The notes under the pieces are model-generated. The model had not been told where the DNA came from. It made no database searches and saw only the letters and a program-made list of their open reading frames with translations. Both the position numbers and the translations under genes were made by a program. Of a DNA stretch of 42,310 nt, positions 16,271 through 23,640 are shown piece after piece. This DNA comes from Candidatus Poribacteria bacterium (lineage in GTDB: Bacteria > Poribacteria > WGA-4E > WGA-3G): contig JAGFCB010000259.1 in assembly GCA_022394775.1 (NCBI GenBank), forward strand, positions 1-42,310. Direction: 5' to 3'. Every line of letters begins with the position of its first letter. Position 1 is the stretch's first letter.

Positions 16271-16648
16271 TTACTCATCGTATTCTACAACAACATCGTC
16301 ACCCTCAATCTTGACGGGGTAAGTCGCTACGCGCAATGATTCGTCAACGAGGCACTGTCCGGTCGCAATATCAAACGTCCACTGATGCCACGGACAACGA
16401 AGAATTTCACCTAAACCATCAACAGAGAGCATGGTTCCTTGAAGTGAAGGCGGTGCATCGGCGGCAAATCGCCCCGTGAGTTCGCCTGTACAGAGCGGAC
16501 CACGCTTGTGCGGGCAGATGTTGCGAATGGCGTAAAATTTGCCATCAACGTTAAAGACCCCGATGCCTGCTTTACCGCGGAACGGCACAACGATTTTGCG
16601 CTTCCCCGGCGGAATCTCTGATACTTTTCCCACAACAACACGCGCCAT
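16271..16648 (-). CDS. Rieske [2Fe-2S] ferredoxin
   Basis: 125 residues, soluble. The cluster ligands are C45/H47 in ICPHKRG and C85/H88 in CPWHQW, the classical C-x-H ... C-x2-H arrangement. There is a longer than usual segment between the two ligand loops (38 residues) containing FAADAPPSLQG. The family passes electrons to oxygenases or similar redox enzymes. GGAGG lies about 12 bases before the ATG. The gene follows the amidohydrolase by 95 bp on the same strand, which fits a small pathway for degrading an aromatic or related carboxylate. No oxygenase large subunit is adjacent; the two PhyH dioxygenases use a different electron source, so a partner elsewhere is expected. Confidence 0.92.
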   Translation of the reverse strand: MARVVVGKVSEIPPGKRKIVVPFRGKAGIGVFNVDGKFYAIRNICPHKRGPLCTGELTGRFAADAPPSLQGTMLSVDGLGEILRCPWHQWTFDIATGQCLVDESLRVATYPVKIEGDDVVVEYDE

Positions 16649-16684
16649 TTTTTAATTTATCCCTCCTGGGTTGCTTTCTGTACG

Positions 16685-16741
16685 GGCTGGGGAACCCAGC
16701 CCCTACGGTTTCGGGAATTCGGACGAGCTGGGTAACCCAGC
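16685..16741. repeat. Two hairpin repeats between amidohydrolase and Rieske genes
   Basis: Two related hairpins, GGCTGGG-GAA-CCCAGCC (16685-16701) and GCTGGG-TAA-CCCAGC (16727-16741), are each followed by C-[CT]-CTACGGTTT. The second copy runs into the amidohydrolase: its CTACGG supplies the TAG stop at 16744-16746 on the minus strand. Confidence 0.6.
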
Positions 16742-16743
16742 CT

Positions 16744-17931
16744 CTACGGTTTTGGGGATCCGTTGGCTTCCTCTAAATCCAATCGCAGGATGTCCAGAGC
16801 GTTTTGGGCAAAGATGCGGTGGTGTAAATCCTCTGGAAGTTTGGGGAAAACTGTTACCGGATCGTTCCAGTCGAAATGTGGAAAGTCTGAGCAGAATATG
16901 AGTGTCTCATCAGCATGGAGCATCTCTAACATCTGGTACATCTGTTCCGGTTTTTCGGGTTCGTGCATCGGTTGTGACCCGATCCGAATGTGTTCACGGA
17001 AATACTCGCTCGGCAGACGTTTGAGCCACGGGGTTTGGTCTCGCAGTGCCTTCCAATCGGTATCGAGGTGCCACATCACCGGCACCGCCCACATCTGTTG
17101 CGCTTCAATAAGTGCAAACTTGAGGTTAGGAAACTTCTCAAAGACCCCTTCGCAGATGAGAGATGTCGCGTGTGAACTAGCGAAATAAGGGCGGCTCATC
17201 CGAGATTCCATGTAGTAGGTCGGATGTCCGACAGGGGTCGGCGTATTTCGGGTTGCGCCGCCGCCACCGCCGATATGCGAAACGACAGGTAATCCGTGTT
17301 CTTCACACGCTGCCCAGATGGGATGATAAAAACGGTTGCCAAAGGGTCTACTGGTTCCCATCGGGACCATGACAGCGACGGTGTCCTTCCGATCTGCGAG
17401 CCTGTTGATTTCCGCAACGGCTTGCGGTGGGTCGGATGGTGAAACGAGAATCGCATTAACGACGCGTTCGTCGCGTTCCAGCCAATGTTCAATCGTCCAA
17501 TCGTTAAAGGCGCGGCAGAGGGCAGCCGCCCAATCAGGATCGGGTAGTCCAGAATACCCGTAGAACGGAGGCGGCCCCGTCAGCAGCGCGACATCAATAT
17601 TCCAAACATTCAGATGCTCCTCTTGGAGAAACTCCAATGTGAAATTGAAATCCCTCGGATCGCCACCGGAGTTCTTGGGTGTCGTTTCGACGGCATCTTC
17701 GACGCGTCCTTTGAGGTCTACGCGGTTGCTCCGAATCGGGATGTTGGGGTACCCACCGAGATGCAAACCTTGGTCAAGGAGATGTTCCTGATAGAATTTT
17801 GACAAGTAAGGCAGGAGCTGCGTCGGGTGCCGAAAATTGTGGTGGACATCACAATCAACGATAGCGATCCCTTCCTTCGGTTTCGCAGTCCAACCCGGCG
17901 CGGTAACAGGCGTTGATCCAATGTGACGCAT
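16744..17931 (-). CDS. Amidohydrolase-2 (ACMSD-like) TIM-barrel enzyme
   Basis: 395 residues. The metal-binding D-x-H motif is at the start of the barrel (VDCDVHHN: D28, H30). A second His lies in VVSHIGGGGG and the last Asp is in CSDFPHFDW near the C-terminus, the order seen in the amidohydrolase_2 family of decarboxylases and hydrolases. The ATG at 17931 has AGGAGG seven bases upstream, which decides it over the open frame to 17991. It is likely cytoplasmic. Decarboxylation or hydrolysis of a ring-derived carboxylate is inferred from the family and from the adjacent Rieske protein. The last residues (SPKP and stop) are encoded by a dispersed hairpin repeat. Confidence 0.87.
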   Translation of the reverse strand: MRHIGSTPVTAPGWTAKPKEGIAIVDCDVHHNFRHPTQLLPYLSKFYQEHLLDQGLHLGGYPNIPIRSNRVDLKGRVEDAVETTPKNSGGDPRDFNFTLEFLQEEHLNVWNIDVALLTGPPPFYGYSGLPDPDWAAALCRAFNDWTIEHWLERDERVVNAILVSPSDPPQAVAEINRLADRKDTVAVMVPMGTSRPFGNRFYHPIWAACEEHGLPVVSHIGGGGGATRNTPTPVGHPTYYMESRMSRPYFASSHATSLICEGVFEKFPNLKFALIEAQQMWAVPVMWHLDTDWKALRDQTPWLKRLPSEYFREHIRIGSQPMHEPEKPEQMYQMLEMLHADETLIFCSDFPHFDWNDPVTVFPKLPEDLHHRIFAQNALDILRLDLEEANGSPKP

Positions 17932-17954
17932 ACGAACACCTCCTTTTTCGTAGT

Positions 17955-18003
17955 TAGGACTTACGCAGCCCCACTGCAGGCGGGGTTTCAAACCCCGCCT
18001 GCA
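17955..18003. repeat. Family A terminus plus 29-bp perfect palindrome
   Basis: TAGGACTTACGCA (17955-17967) is followed by a 29-bp palindrome (17975-18003; stem of 14, one-base centre, TGCAGGCGGGGTTT on one arm). The identical palindrome is at 23420-23448. It stands just upstream of the amidohydrolase start on its strand. No right terminus is visible. Confidence 0.55.
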
Positions 18004-18057
18004 GAGCTTTTTATGCCTATCGGTTATCAGTTGTCAGAGGAAATAGTTACCAGTTTT

Positions 18058-18133
18058 AAACGACAGCACTTCGCTTTGAAACGGCAGCACTGCGTTTTCC
18101 AGTTACGAGTTAGAAACGACAGCACTTCGCTTT
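18058..18133. repeat. Interspersed 20-bp direct repeat
   Basis: AAACGACAGCACTTCGCTTT occurs at 18058-18077 and again at 18114-18133, with a diverged copy (GAAACGGCAGCACTGCGTTT) at 18078-18097. The two last copies are followed by CCAGTTA. Spacing is irregular and there are no unique spacers of constant length, so it is not a CRISPR. GTT[AG]TCA heptamers flank it (18023-18036). Confidence 0.5.
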
Positions 18134-18223
18134 CCAGTTAAGAGTACCACGCAGTGAGCGTCTGGTCCATCAGGTTTCCTTTCTTTAACTGGCAACTGAC
18201 GACTGGCCACTGACAACTATTAA

Positions 18224-19111
18224 CTAATGCCGATATGTCTCGCCTATCAAATTATTAGCCGCACGGACAGGACGGAAAAGGGTTTGCCGTTTGGCAGGCA
18301 TCTCCTCAAGCAATTGCGGATGCGGATCCCAGTCGTGCCATTTGCTATTGACGGTGTTGTAACAACTGAAAATCGCGAGACGGTCGTTCTCTTCGTTCGT
18401 CCAAGTGTGTGTGCTATGTGTCAACGCCTCCGTAAAAAAGAGGAGCGACCCAGCGGGGCACTCGTATGTATCCCAGATAGGTGAATCTTGGGTTCGGATT
18501 GTATCGGGTGCAGTGTAAACGGCTTTATGGCTCGCTGTAATAAAAAGCGTACCGCCCTGCCGATATTTAACAGGGTTCAGTTCCCAAACAATGCGGGTTA
18601 AGCCGCTATACCCTCTGCCGGGGATACACCGATAGAGGTGCGAATCGCCGGGGAAACGGAGCATCCCGTTGCCGTTATGCGGTCCAAAGTTGCCATCACC
18701 AACCGTCCGATAGAACAAACTACAAGATTCCATTCGGAAACCGTAGCACTCTTGACTTGATAACGCCGGATGTGCAAGAAATTCGTTGAGGAAACCGATG
18801 ACATTCGGATGATCGGCAAGGCGTTGCATGGGACCCCCGAGCGGAGAACGTTCATGCTCGGGGATTGAATCCGGTTCGTGGCGGAGTTTATAGCCGAATT
18901 CCTGCATCTCTGCGAGTTCATCCCCCGACAGCACACCCGGAACTAAGAGCCAGCCGCGCATATCAAAGAGGTACTTCTGTTCTTGGGTCGGCGCGACGAC
19001 AGGCGTACCATCAGAAGTCGTTTCTGTCAATTGTGCGTTGTCAATGTCGAGTGCTGTACCGAGATTTTTATCAACAATGAAAGGTTTTGTGTGATTTGTG
19101 GCTTGTGCCAT
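18224..19111 (-). CDS. PhyH-family Fe(II)/2-oxoglutarate dioxygenase with H-x-G motif
   Basis: 295 residues. The double-stranded beta-helix signatures are SGLTRIVWELNPV, GGTLFITASHKAVY and the distal histidine region LTHSTHTWTNEE (H232 or H235, with R244 for the co-substrate). The first metal His is in GPHNGNG (H145), but the residue two further on is Gly147, not Asp. In canonical PhyH enzymes this is H-x-D. It is thus either a member of the H-G-G type PhyH group, whose ligand set is not established, or a halogenase-like active site. GAGGA precedes the ATG. It is cytoplasmic and lies 252 bp downstream of the aminotransferase, with repeats between them. Confidence 0.82.
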   Translation of the reverse strand: MAQATNHTKPFIVDKNLGTALDIDNAQLTETTSDGTPVVAPTQEQKYLFDMRGWLLVPGVLSGDELAEMQEFGYKLRHEPDSIPEHERSPLGGPMQRLADHPNVIGFLNEFLAHPALSSQECYGFRMESCSLFYRTVGDGNFGPHNGNGMLRFPGDSHLYRCIPGRGYSGLTRIVWELNPVKYRQGGTLFITASHKAVYTAPDTIRTQDSPIWDTYECPAGSLLFFTEALTHSTHTWTNEENDRLAIFSCYNTVNSKWHDWDPHPQLLEEMPAKRQTLFRPVRAANNLIGETYRH

Positions 19112-19141
19112 GAGAAAATCCTCTTGATTGTAGAGATTGGA

Positions 19142-19323
19142 AGAAACCCCCTAAATCCCCCTTATCAGGGAGACTTGCGATTGGAAGAAATCCCCTAAAT
19201 CCCCCTTATCAGGGGGACTTGCGATTGGAAGAAACCCCCTAAAGAATCAACGGTATGAAGCCCGTATGGGCTTCCCCGAGTATGAATGCCTTATGGGCAT
19301 TCACCGCCCCTTATCAGGGAGAC
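19142..19323. repeat. Tandem C-rich repeats, one interrupted by a two-hairpin insert
   Basis: Two near-identical copies of CCCCTAAATCCCCCTTATCA with a following GGG[AG]GACTTGCGATTGGAAG lie at 19142-19182 and 19191-19232. A third copy breaks after CCCCCTAAA (about 19243) and resumes as CCCCTTATCAGGGAGACTT (19306). The 60-odd bases between hold two hairpins, GAAGCCC-GTAT-GGGCTTC (19257-19274) and GAATGCC-TTATG-GGCATTC (19284-19302). This is best explained by an insertion into a repeat. Confidence 0.55.
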
Positions 19324-19363
19324 TTATATAATATCTCTACCAGTATTCAATGATTTATCCTGC

Positions 19364-20569
19364 CTATGCGGCTTTCGCGCGTTTGAGCGCATCTTCAGAA
19401 ACGCTGAGTGTCTTCGCGACATCTTCATCGGTATGGGACATGGACATAAACCAGATATGTCCTTCCGGTAGGTACAAACCGCCATCTAAGGTCGCTTCAT
19501 AGAAGGTTTTGTGGAACCGTTGTTGTTTTTCGTCATCACTATCGGTGCTCAAACCAAAGTAGGGCATGGGACCGATGCCACCAATGCGAGCGTTTTCAAT
19601 ACCGAGGCGTGCTGTCATTTCCCTGTAACCATCCAACAATTTCTGTCCTTGTTTCCACATAAAGGCGACACCGTCTTTCGCTTCGAGTTCGTCAATGGTG
19701 GCGATTGCGGCTGCAACGAGTGATACTTCGCCATGGAAGGTCGCGGCGACCCAAACATCGCCCACTTCGTCCATAATTTCTTCTCTTCCGACAACAACAG
19801 CCGTTGCAAACCCGTTCGCGAGTGCTTTTCCGAAAACAGACATGTCAGGCGTAACTCCGAAGTATTCCTGTGCGCCGCCCAAAGCATAACGGAACCCTGT
19901 TTTAACTTCGTCGAAAATCATCAACGCACCGTTGTCATTGACGAGTTTCTTCGCCGCTTCAAGGTAGCCGTCTTCGGGAAGGTCATGCCCAGAAGGTTCC
20001 ATAATCAAGCAGGCGATCTCGCCGGGATGCGCTTTAAAGAGGTCCGCGAGTCCATCAAGGTCATTAAAATCAACGCTAAGGGTTGCAGCAGCAGCACTCG
20101 ACAGGTGTCCGCGTGCGTGGCTGCACCAATCGTGCCATCCGTGATACCCCGACCGAATCACCTTTTCTCTATCGGTGTATGCGCGTGCGAACTTAATCGC
20201 GCCGGTCGTTGCATCCGACCCGCCAACGAAATAAGCGACTCTATCCGCTGATGGGATAATCTGTACCAATTTCTCGGCGAGTTCCACCTCAAGTGTATGC
20301 CCGAAATTGTAGACATTGCCACGCTCGACGAGGTATCTCGTGACCGTATCAATCACACTCGGATATGCGTGTCCAAGGATCATGGGTCCGTATCCCATCA
20401 GATAGTCGATATAGTCGTTGCCATCGGCATCCCAGAAATGCGCGCCTTTCGCGCCTGCGACCATAACAGGTCTCGGTGGCTGGCTCTGTTTATGGGGTTG
20501 CCCACCGCCGACCAACGCTGCTTTCGCGCGTTTTTGCCATGCAAGTGATTTTTCAAAACTTCGTCCCAT
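19364..20569 (-). CDS. Class III (glutamate-1-semialdehyde 2,1-aminomutase-like) aminotransferase
   Basis: 401 residues, PLP-dependent fold type I. The pyridine-binding Asp is D220 in LMIFDEVKTGFR, the Schiff-base lysine is K248 in SVFGKALANGF, and GYHGWHDW carries the aromatic ring stacker. The phosphate loop reads GGSDATTGAIKFAR. The GSA-aminomutase-like motif set is clear, but the protein lies away from any tetrapyrrole genes, so a role on another amino or keto substrate is more likely than heme synthesis. GGAGGG sits seven bases before the ATG. It is upstream of, and in line with, a PhyH dioxygenase; a joint pathway for a modified amino compound is an inference. Confidence 0.9.
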   Translation of the reverse strand: MGRSFEKSLAWQKRAKAALVGGGQPHKQSQPPRPVMVAGAKGAHFWDADGNDYIDYLMGYGPMILGHAYPSVIDTVTRYLVERGNVYNFGHTLEVELAEKLVQIIPSADRVAYFVGGSDATTGAIKFARAYTDREKVIRSGYHGWHDWCSHARGHLSSAAAATLSVDFNDLDGLADLFKAHPGEIACLIMEPSGHDLPEDGYLEAAKKLVNDNGALMIFDEVKTGFRYALGGAQEYFGVTPDMSVFGKALANGFATAVVVGREEIMDEVGDVWVAATFHGEVSLVAAAIATIDELEAKDGVAFMWKQGQKLLDGYREMTARLGIENARIGGIGPMPYFGLSTDSDDEKQQRFHKTFYEATLDGGLYLPEGHIWFMSMSHTDEDVAKTLSVSEDALKRAKAA

Positions 20570-20728
20570 GCTGTGCCCTCCAATATTCGTATCATAAGCG
20601 TTGAAATCCGCCTTAGTTTTAATAATTTTAGCATAATTATGGATTTGGTGGGGAATTTTTTAACGGTGTATATGATTTGTGAATTAGGTAATGTTTACTG
20701 CCAGAGGCATTCATTAACGTCAATGCTC

Positions 20729-20757
20729 TTGAAAATTGTTCGCTTGTGGGATATAAT
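20729..20757 (+). promoter_or_regulatory. Strong sigma-70 promoter placing the start site at the ATG
   Basis: TTGAAA (20729-20734), a 17-base spacer and a perfect TATAAT (20752-20757). The expected start site, 6-8 bases on, coincides with the ATG at 20764, so the toxin remnant would be read from a leaderless transcript. Confidence 0.75.
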
Positions 20758-20763
20758 TGTTCC

Positions 20764-20919
20764 ATGGAGATACAGATTTACCGAGATAAAAACGGAAATG
20801 AACCGTTTGAGCAGTGGCTTTCTTCAATCAAAGATAACCCGACTTGGAAGCATTTTAAGGAGTCAACGGAATGCGCAAATATAGGAACTACGAAGAGAGC
20901 CTCAAGGCACGATTGGTAG
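20764..20919 (+). pseudogene. HigB/RelE-like (Gp49-type) toxin remnant with internal deletion
   Basis: The frame starts like the HigB-type addiction-module killer proteins (MEIQIYRDKNGNEPFEQWLS), continues only to about residue 27, and jumps to a segment like the toxin C-terminus (WKHFKESTE). It then runs on out of family sequence to a stop at 20917-20919. Full toxins are about 100 residues with a central catalytic sheet; that part is absent. The reading frame overlaps the antitoxin start by 49 bases, as remnants of a coupled toxin-antitoxin operon would. A promoter just upstream is intact. Confidence 0.65.
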
Positions 20920-21062
20920 ATTCGGCGTATGCCAAGGAGTATCTGGCCGTAGCGCTTGAGGAATATGAGGAAGATGGTAACATTGAAGCGTTTTTGCTTG
21001 CAGTCAGAGACGTGGCAAATGCCCAAGGAAGTTTATCAGAATTAGCATCGCATGTTCAATAG
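20871..21062 (+). CDS. Truncated HigA-like antitoxin
   Basis: 63 residues: MRKYRNYEESLKARLVDSAYAKEYLAVALEE, then GNIEAFLLAVRDVANAQGSLSELASHVQ and stop. The sequence matches the N-terminal two thirds of the addiction-module antidote proteins that pair with Gp49-type toxins. It ends where the DNA-recognition helix of the helix-turn-helix should begin; usual length is 90-100 residues. AAGGAG is eight bases before the ATG, so it is probably still translated. With the deleted toxin upstream this is a decaying toxin-antitoxin locus. Residual binding to a related toxin is possible but not shown. Confidence 0.65.
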   Translation: MRKYRNYEESLKARLVDSAYAKEYLAVALEEYEEDGNIEAFLLAVRDVANAQGSLSELASHVQ

Positions 21063-21145
21063 AATTTCTTGTTGAAAATTATGGAATTATATGAAACAAT
21101 ACAGTAAAATTTATAGTAAACTTTGGAAAAGCGGGAGGGATAAAA

Positions 21146-22519
21146 ATGGCAGAACACCTCTTAAGTGACGCGCAGATGCGGGATTTTATTGTGAACGGCT
21201 TCGTGACCGTTACAACCGAATTGCCTGCGCAATTTCACGATGCAGTCTATGAAAAGACGGTAAGCGTCTTTGACAAGGAAGGGAATCCGGGTAACAACCT
21301 TTTGCCGAGGATCCCAGAGATTCAACAAGTTCTTGACGACCCGAACGTTAGCGGTGCGTTGACCAGTCTTCTTGGACCGGATTACTATATGCAGCCGCAC
21401 CGCCATCCACACTACAATCCACCCGGCAGTAAAGGGCAAGGGCTGCATCAAGATGGCGGGAAACGGTGGTCGCATCATACGCGCAGGCTCCTCGTTTTCT
21501 ACTACCCACAAGATACACCGCTTGAACTGGGTCCCACCGGTGTGGTACCGATGAGCCACTATTATAGCACGCGTGAGGGTTCGGAGGTCTCACCCGAACA
21601 ACCCGTTGTCGGGGAAGCCGGGACGGTTGCCTTCGCGAACTATGACCTATGGCACCGCGCCATGCCGAATAGCAGTGAGACGCGACGCTACATGATGAAA
21701 TTCCTCTATGCCCGGATGTCCGAACCAGAAGCACCGACATGGGCAAACAGAGAAACGGACTGGGCAAACGGAACACCTGTGGGGCCCGCTGAGCACCAAG
21801 AGATGTTCCGACATCTCTGGAATTGGCATCGAGCGGTGGAGGATAACGAGACAAACGGAACATCGAACGGTGAATCGCTGTCCGACCTCATCAGTTCACT
21901 CAACAGCACGTCTGAAGCAACAGGGTTGCAAGCGGCTTATGCATTGCCACAATTCGGGGAAAAAGCAGTTCCTGCTTTAGTGCGATGTCTGCAAGAAGAA
22001 TCGGAGATGACGCGTCGAAACGCCTGTTACGCGCTCAATGCTGTCGGAACACCGGCAGTCGATGCCCTGCGCGATATGTTGAAAGATTCCTGTGAATATA
22101 CGCGGGATAACGCAGCAGAGGCACTCGGTGACTTGGGAAATAAAGCAGAACCGGTTGTGCCAGCATTGGTCGAGACACTTTCGGATGAATCCGATCGTGT
22201 CCGTTCACACACAGTAGAGGCGTTAGGGACAACGAGCCAATCGAGTTCGATTGCTGTTCCGGGTCTTATAAAGGCGTTGGAAGATAAAAGTGAGGGTGTC
22301 CGCCGAAGTGCGGTGTTTGCGTTGGCACGGATCGCTAAGGACGCTGAAGGTGCCGTTGAAGGTTTACAGAACATGCTGTTTGACACAAACCGCTATATCC
22401 GGGGTGATGCGGTGCACGCGCTTTATCGGATCGGTACCCCAGAGGCGAAATCGGTATTGTTGCGTCATCTTCAGATGACACGTTGGTGCCCGATAACCTC
22501 ACGTGAAAGTACGTTTTAG
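21146..22519 (+). CDS. PhyH dioxygenase fused to HEAT repeats
   Basis: 457 residues. Residues 1-210 form a PhyH Fe(II)/2-oxoglutarate dioxygenase with a canonical triad: H101 and D103 in GLHQDGGK and H170 in YDLWHRAMPN, with R180 for the co-substrate. From about 240 to 440 there are five or six HEAT/PBS-lyase-like repeats (AVPALVRCLQEES, NACYALNAVG, NAAEALGDLG, HTVEALGTTS, SAVFALARIA, DAVHALYRIG). The HEAT part may present or recruit a protein or large substrate. GGGAGG precedes the ATG. The plus-strand gene converges on the SDR. Compare with the other PhyH at 18224, which lacks the Asp ligand. Confidence 0.9.
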   Translation: MAEHLLSDAQMRDFIVNGFVTVTTELPAQFHDAVYEKTVSVFDKEGNPGNNLLPRIPEIQQVLDDPNVSGALTSLLGPDYYMQPHRHPHYNPPGSKGQGLHQDGGKRWSHHTRRLLVFYYPQDTPLELGPTGVVPMSHYYSTREGSEVSPEQPVVGEAGTVAFANYDLWHRAMPNSSETRRYMMKFLYARMSEPEAPTWANRETDWANGTPVGPAEHQEMFRHLWNWHRAVEDNETNGTSNGESLSDLISSLNSTSEATGLQAAYALPQFGEKAVPALVRCLQEESEMTRRNACYALNAVGTPAVDALRDMLKDSCEYTRDNAAEALGDLGNKAEPVVPALVETLSDESDRVRSHTVEALGTTSQSSSIAVPGLIKALEDKSEGVRRSAVFALARIAKDAEGAVEGLQNMLFDTNRYIRGDAVHALYRIGTPEAKSVLLRHLQMTRWCPITSRESTF

Positions 22520-22525
22520 AGAAAG

Positions 22526-22594
22526 ATTGGAAGATTGGAGGGCTGGAAGATCGGAAGGGGATTCTTCTATCCTTCCGCTCTTCCCTCCTTCCAT
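22526..22594. terminator. Purine/pyrimidine hairpin between convergent genes
   Basis: A G/A-rich run (GGAAGATTGGAGGG then GGAAGG) is followed by a C/T-rich run (CCTTCC, CTCTTCCCTCCTTCC). The two are imperfectly complementary and can fold into one long hairpin between the convergent PhyH-HEAT and SDR genes, so a bidirectional terminator is plausible. Confidence 0.45.
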
Positions 22595-22613
22595 TGTTTA
22601 TATTTCCGATCCG

Positions 22614-23330
22614 CTACGTAAAGAATTCTTCGTTATGGGGACGGACATCCACCTCAAAGGTCCACGCGCTCCGTTCCTGTTGCACTAAAGCCCAATAGGT
22701 GTCAGCAATCGCGTCAGGTTCGAGGAGCGGTTCATTTTCACTGAGTTTATAGCGTTGTCGTACGCCCGGTGTATCAATGACACCGTCAACGATAACATGG
22801 GCGACATGGATACCGTGCGGACCGACTTCGCGGGCGAGTGCTGATGCTAAACCCCGCGTCGCAAACTTGGCACTGCTAAACGCCAATGCCCCTGCTCGCC
22901 CCCGTACAGCAGAGGTCGCCCCTGTAAATAGAATACTCCCCCCACCTTTTTTGAGCATCCCCGGCACAACCTGCTTTGAACAGAGAAACCCACCGAGGGT
23001 ACAGACCCGCCACGCGCCTTCAAAAGCCTCCGGGGTGAGGTCAGCAAAACTACCCCACGCTGCGTTTCCAGCATGATTCACCAAGATATCGGGATCACCG
23101 AGTTCTTCACGAATGCGATCAAAACTCCGCTCCACCTGCTCAGGCTCGGTAATATCCGTCGGGATCGGGATAGCAGTGCGTCCAGATTTTGATAATCTTG
23201 TGGATAGGTTTTTAATGTAGGCAGACGAGCGCGATAGGAGCGCTACGTTACATCCTTCTTCTACAAATTTACGGGCGAGTGCTGCCCCTAAGCCGGGACC
23301 GACACCTGCGATAACTGCTGTTTTTTCCAT
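22614..23330 (-). CDS. Short-chain dehydrogenase/reductase with Tyr-to-Phe active-site change
   Basis: 238 residues, Rossmann fold. The cofactor loop is AGVGPGLGAALA (residues 9-20) and the NNAG-type motif appears as NHAGNAAWG. The catalytic Ser is S140 (FTGATSAVRG). The usual Y-x-x-x-K reads F-S-S-A-K (F151, K155): the proton-donor Tyr is replaced by Phe. The rest of the fold looks intact, so the enzyme may be a weak reductase, use another donor, or act only as a binder. The ATG at 23330 with AAGGA upstream is chosen over 23351. It is a single gene facing the PhyH-HEAT gene. Confidence 0.87.
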   Translation of the reverse strand: MEKTAVIAGVGPGLGAALARKFVEEGCNVALLSRSSAYIKNLSTRLSKSGRTAIPIPTDITEPEQVERSFDRIREELGDPDILVNHAGNAAWGSFADLTPEAFEGAWRVCTLGGFLCSKQVVPGMLKKGGGSILFTGATSAVRGRAGALAFSSAKFATRGLASALAREVGPHGIHVAHVIVDGVIDTPGVRQRYKLSENEPLLEPDAIADTYWALVQQERSAWTFEVDVRPHNEEFFT

Positions 23331-23399
23331 AATGATTCCTTTAGAGCTCATGAAAATTTGGGAGTTGGGTCTGTTTTCGGTTCAATCTTATCTATTATA

Positions 23400-23476
23400 T
23401 AGACTTATGCAGCCCTTCTTGCAGGCGGGGTTTCAAACCCCGCCTGCAGTTATCAGAGAAAAATGCGTAAATCCTG
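23400..23476. mobile_element. MITE-like element, family A, with 29-bp palindrome
   Basis: It begins TAGACTTATGCA (23400-23411) and ends TGCGTAAATCCTG (23464-23476). The core is a perfect 29-bp palindrome (23420-23448) identical to that at 17975-18003. It lies in the gene-free gap 23331-23637. Confidence 0.6.
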
Positions 23477-23540
23477 TATTATATAGATTTACGAAAATTT
23501 GAGCGTTAGGTTTCACTTACGGTTCAACCCAACCCACACA

Positions 23541-23640
23541 CAGTTTACGCAAATTCAGGACGCGATGGTAGGTTTGCTAATTTTTAACCCCCTAAATCCC
23601 CCTTATCAGGGGGACTTTAAGAACCAATGCATAAGTCCTA
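23541..23640. mobile_element. Family A element overlapping a stop codon
   Basis: The right end, TGCATAAGTCCTA (23628-23640), is clear; the C-rich block CCCCCTAAATCCCCC / TTATCAGGGGGACTTTAAG precedes it. The left end is weak (TTTACGCA near 23544). The final CTA at 23638-23640 is the TAG stop of the ABC permease on the minus strand. Confidence 0.5.

Noticed and set aside
18058..18133. Repeated 20-mers that look like a short CRISPR array
   Set aside because: Only three copies, one diverged, with spacers of 0 and 16 bases and no cas genes.
19364..20569. Naming the aminotransferase hemL
   Set aside because: Motifs fit the class but no tetrapyrrole genes adjoin and the context is a PhyH dioxygenase.
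21348..21863. A 171-codon minus-strand frame
   Set aside because: Antisense shadow of the PhyH-HEAT gene; Cys/Arg/Ser-rich composition typical of a non-coding frame.
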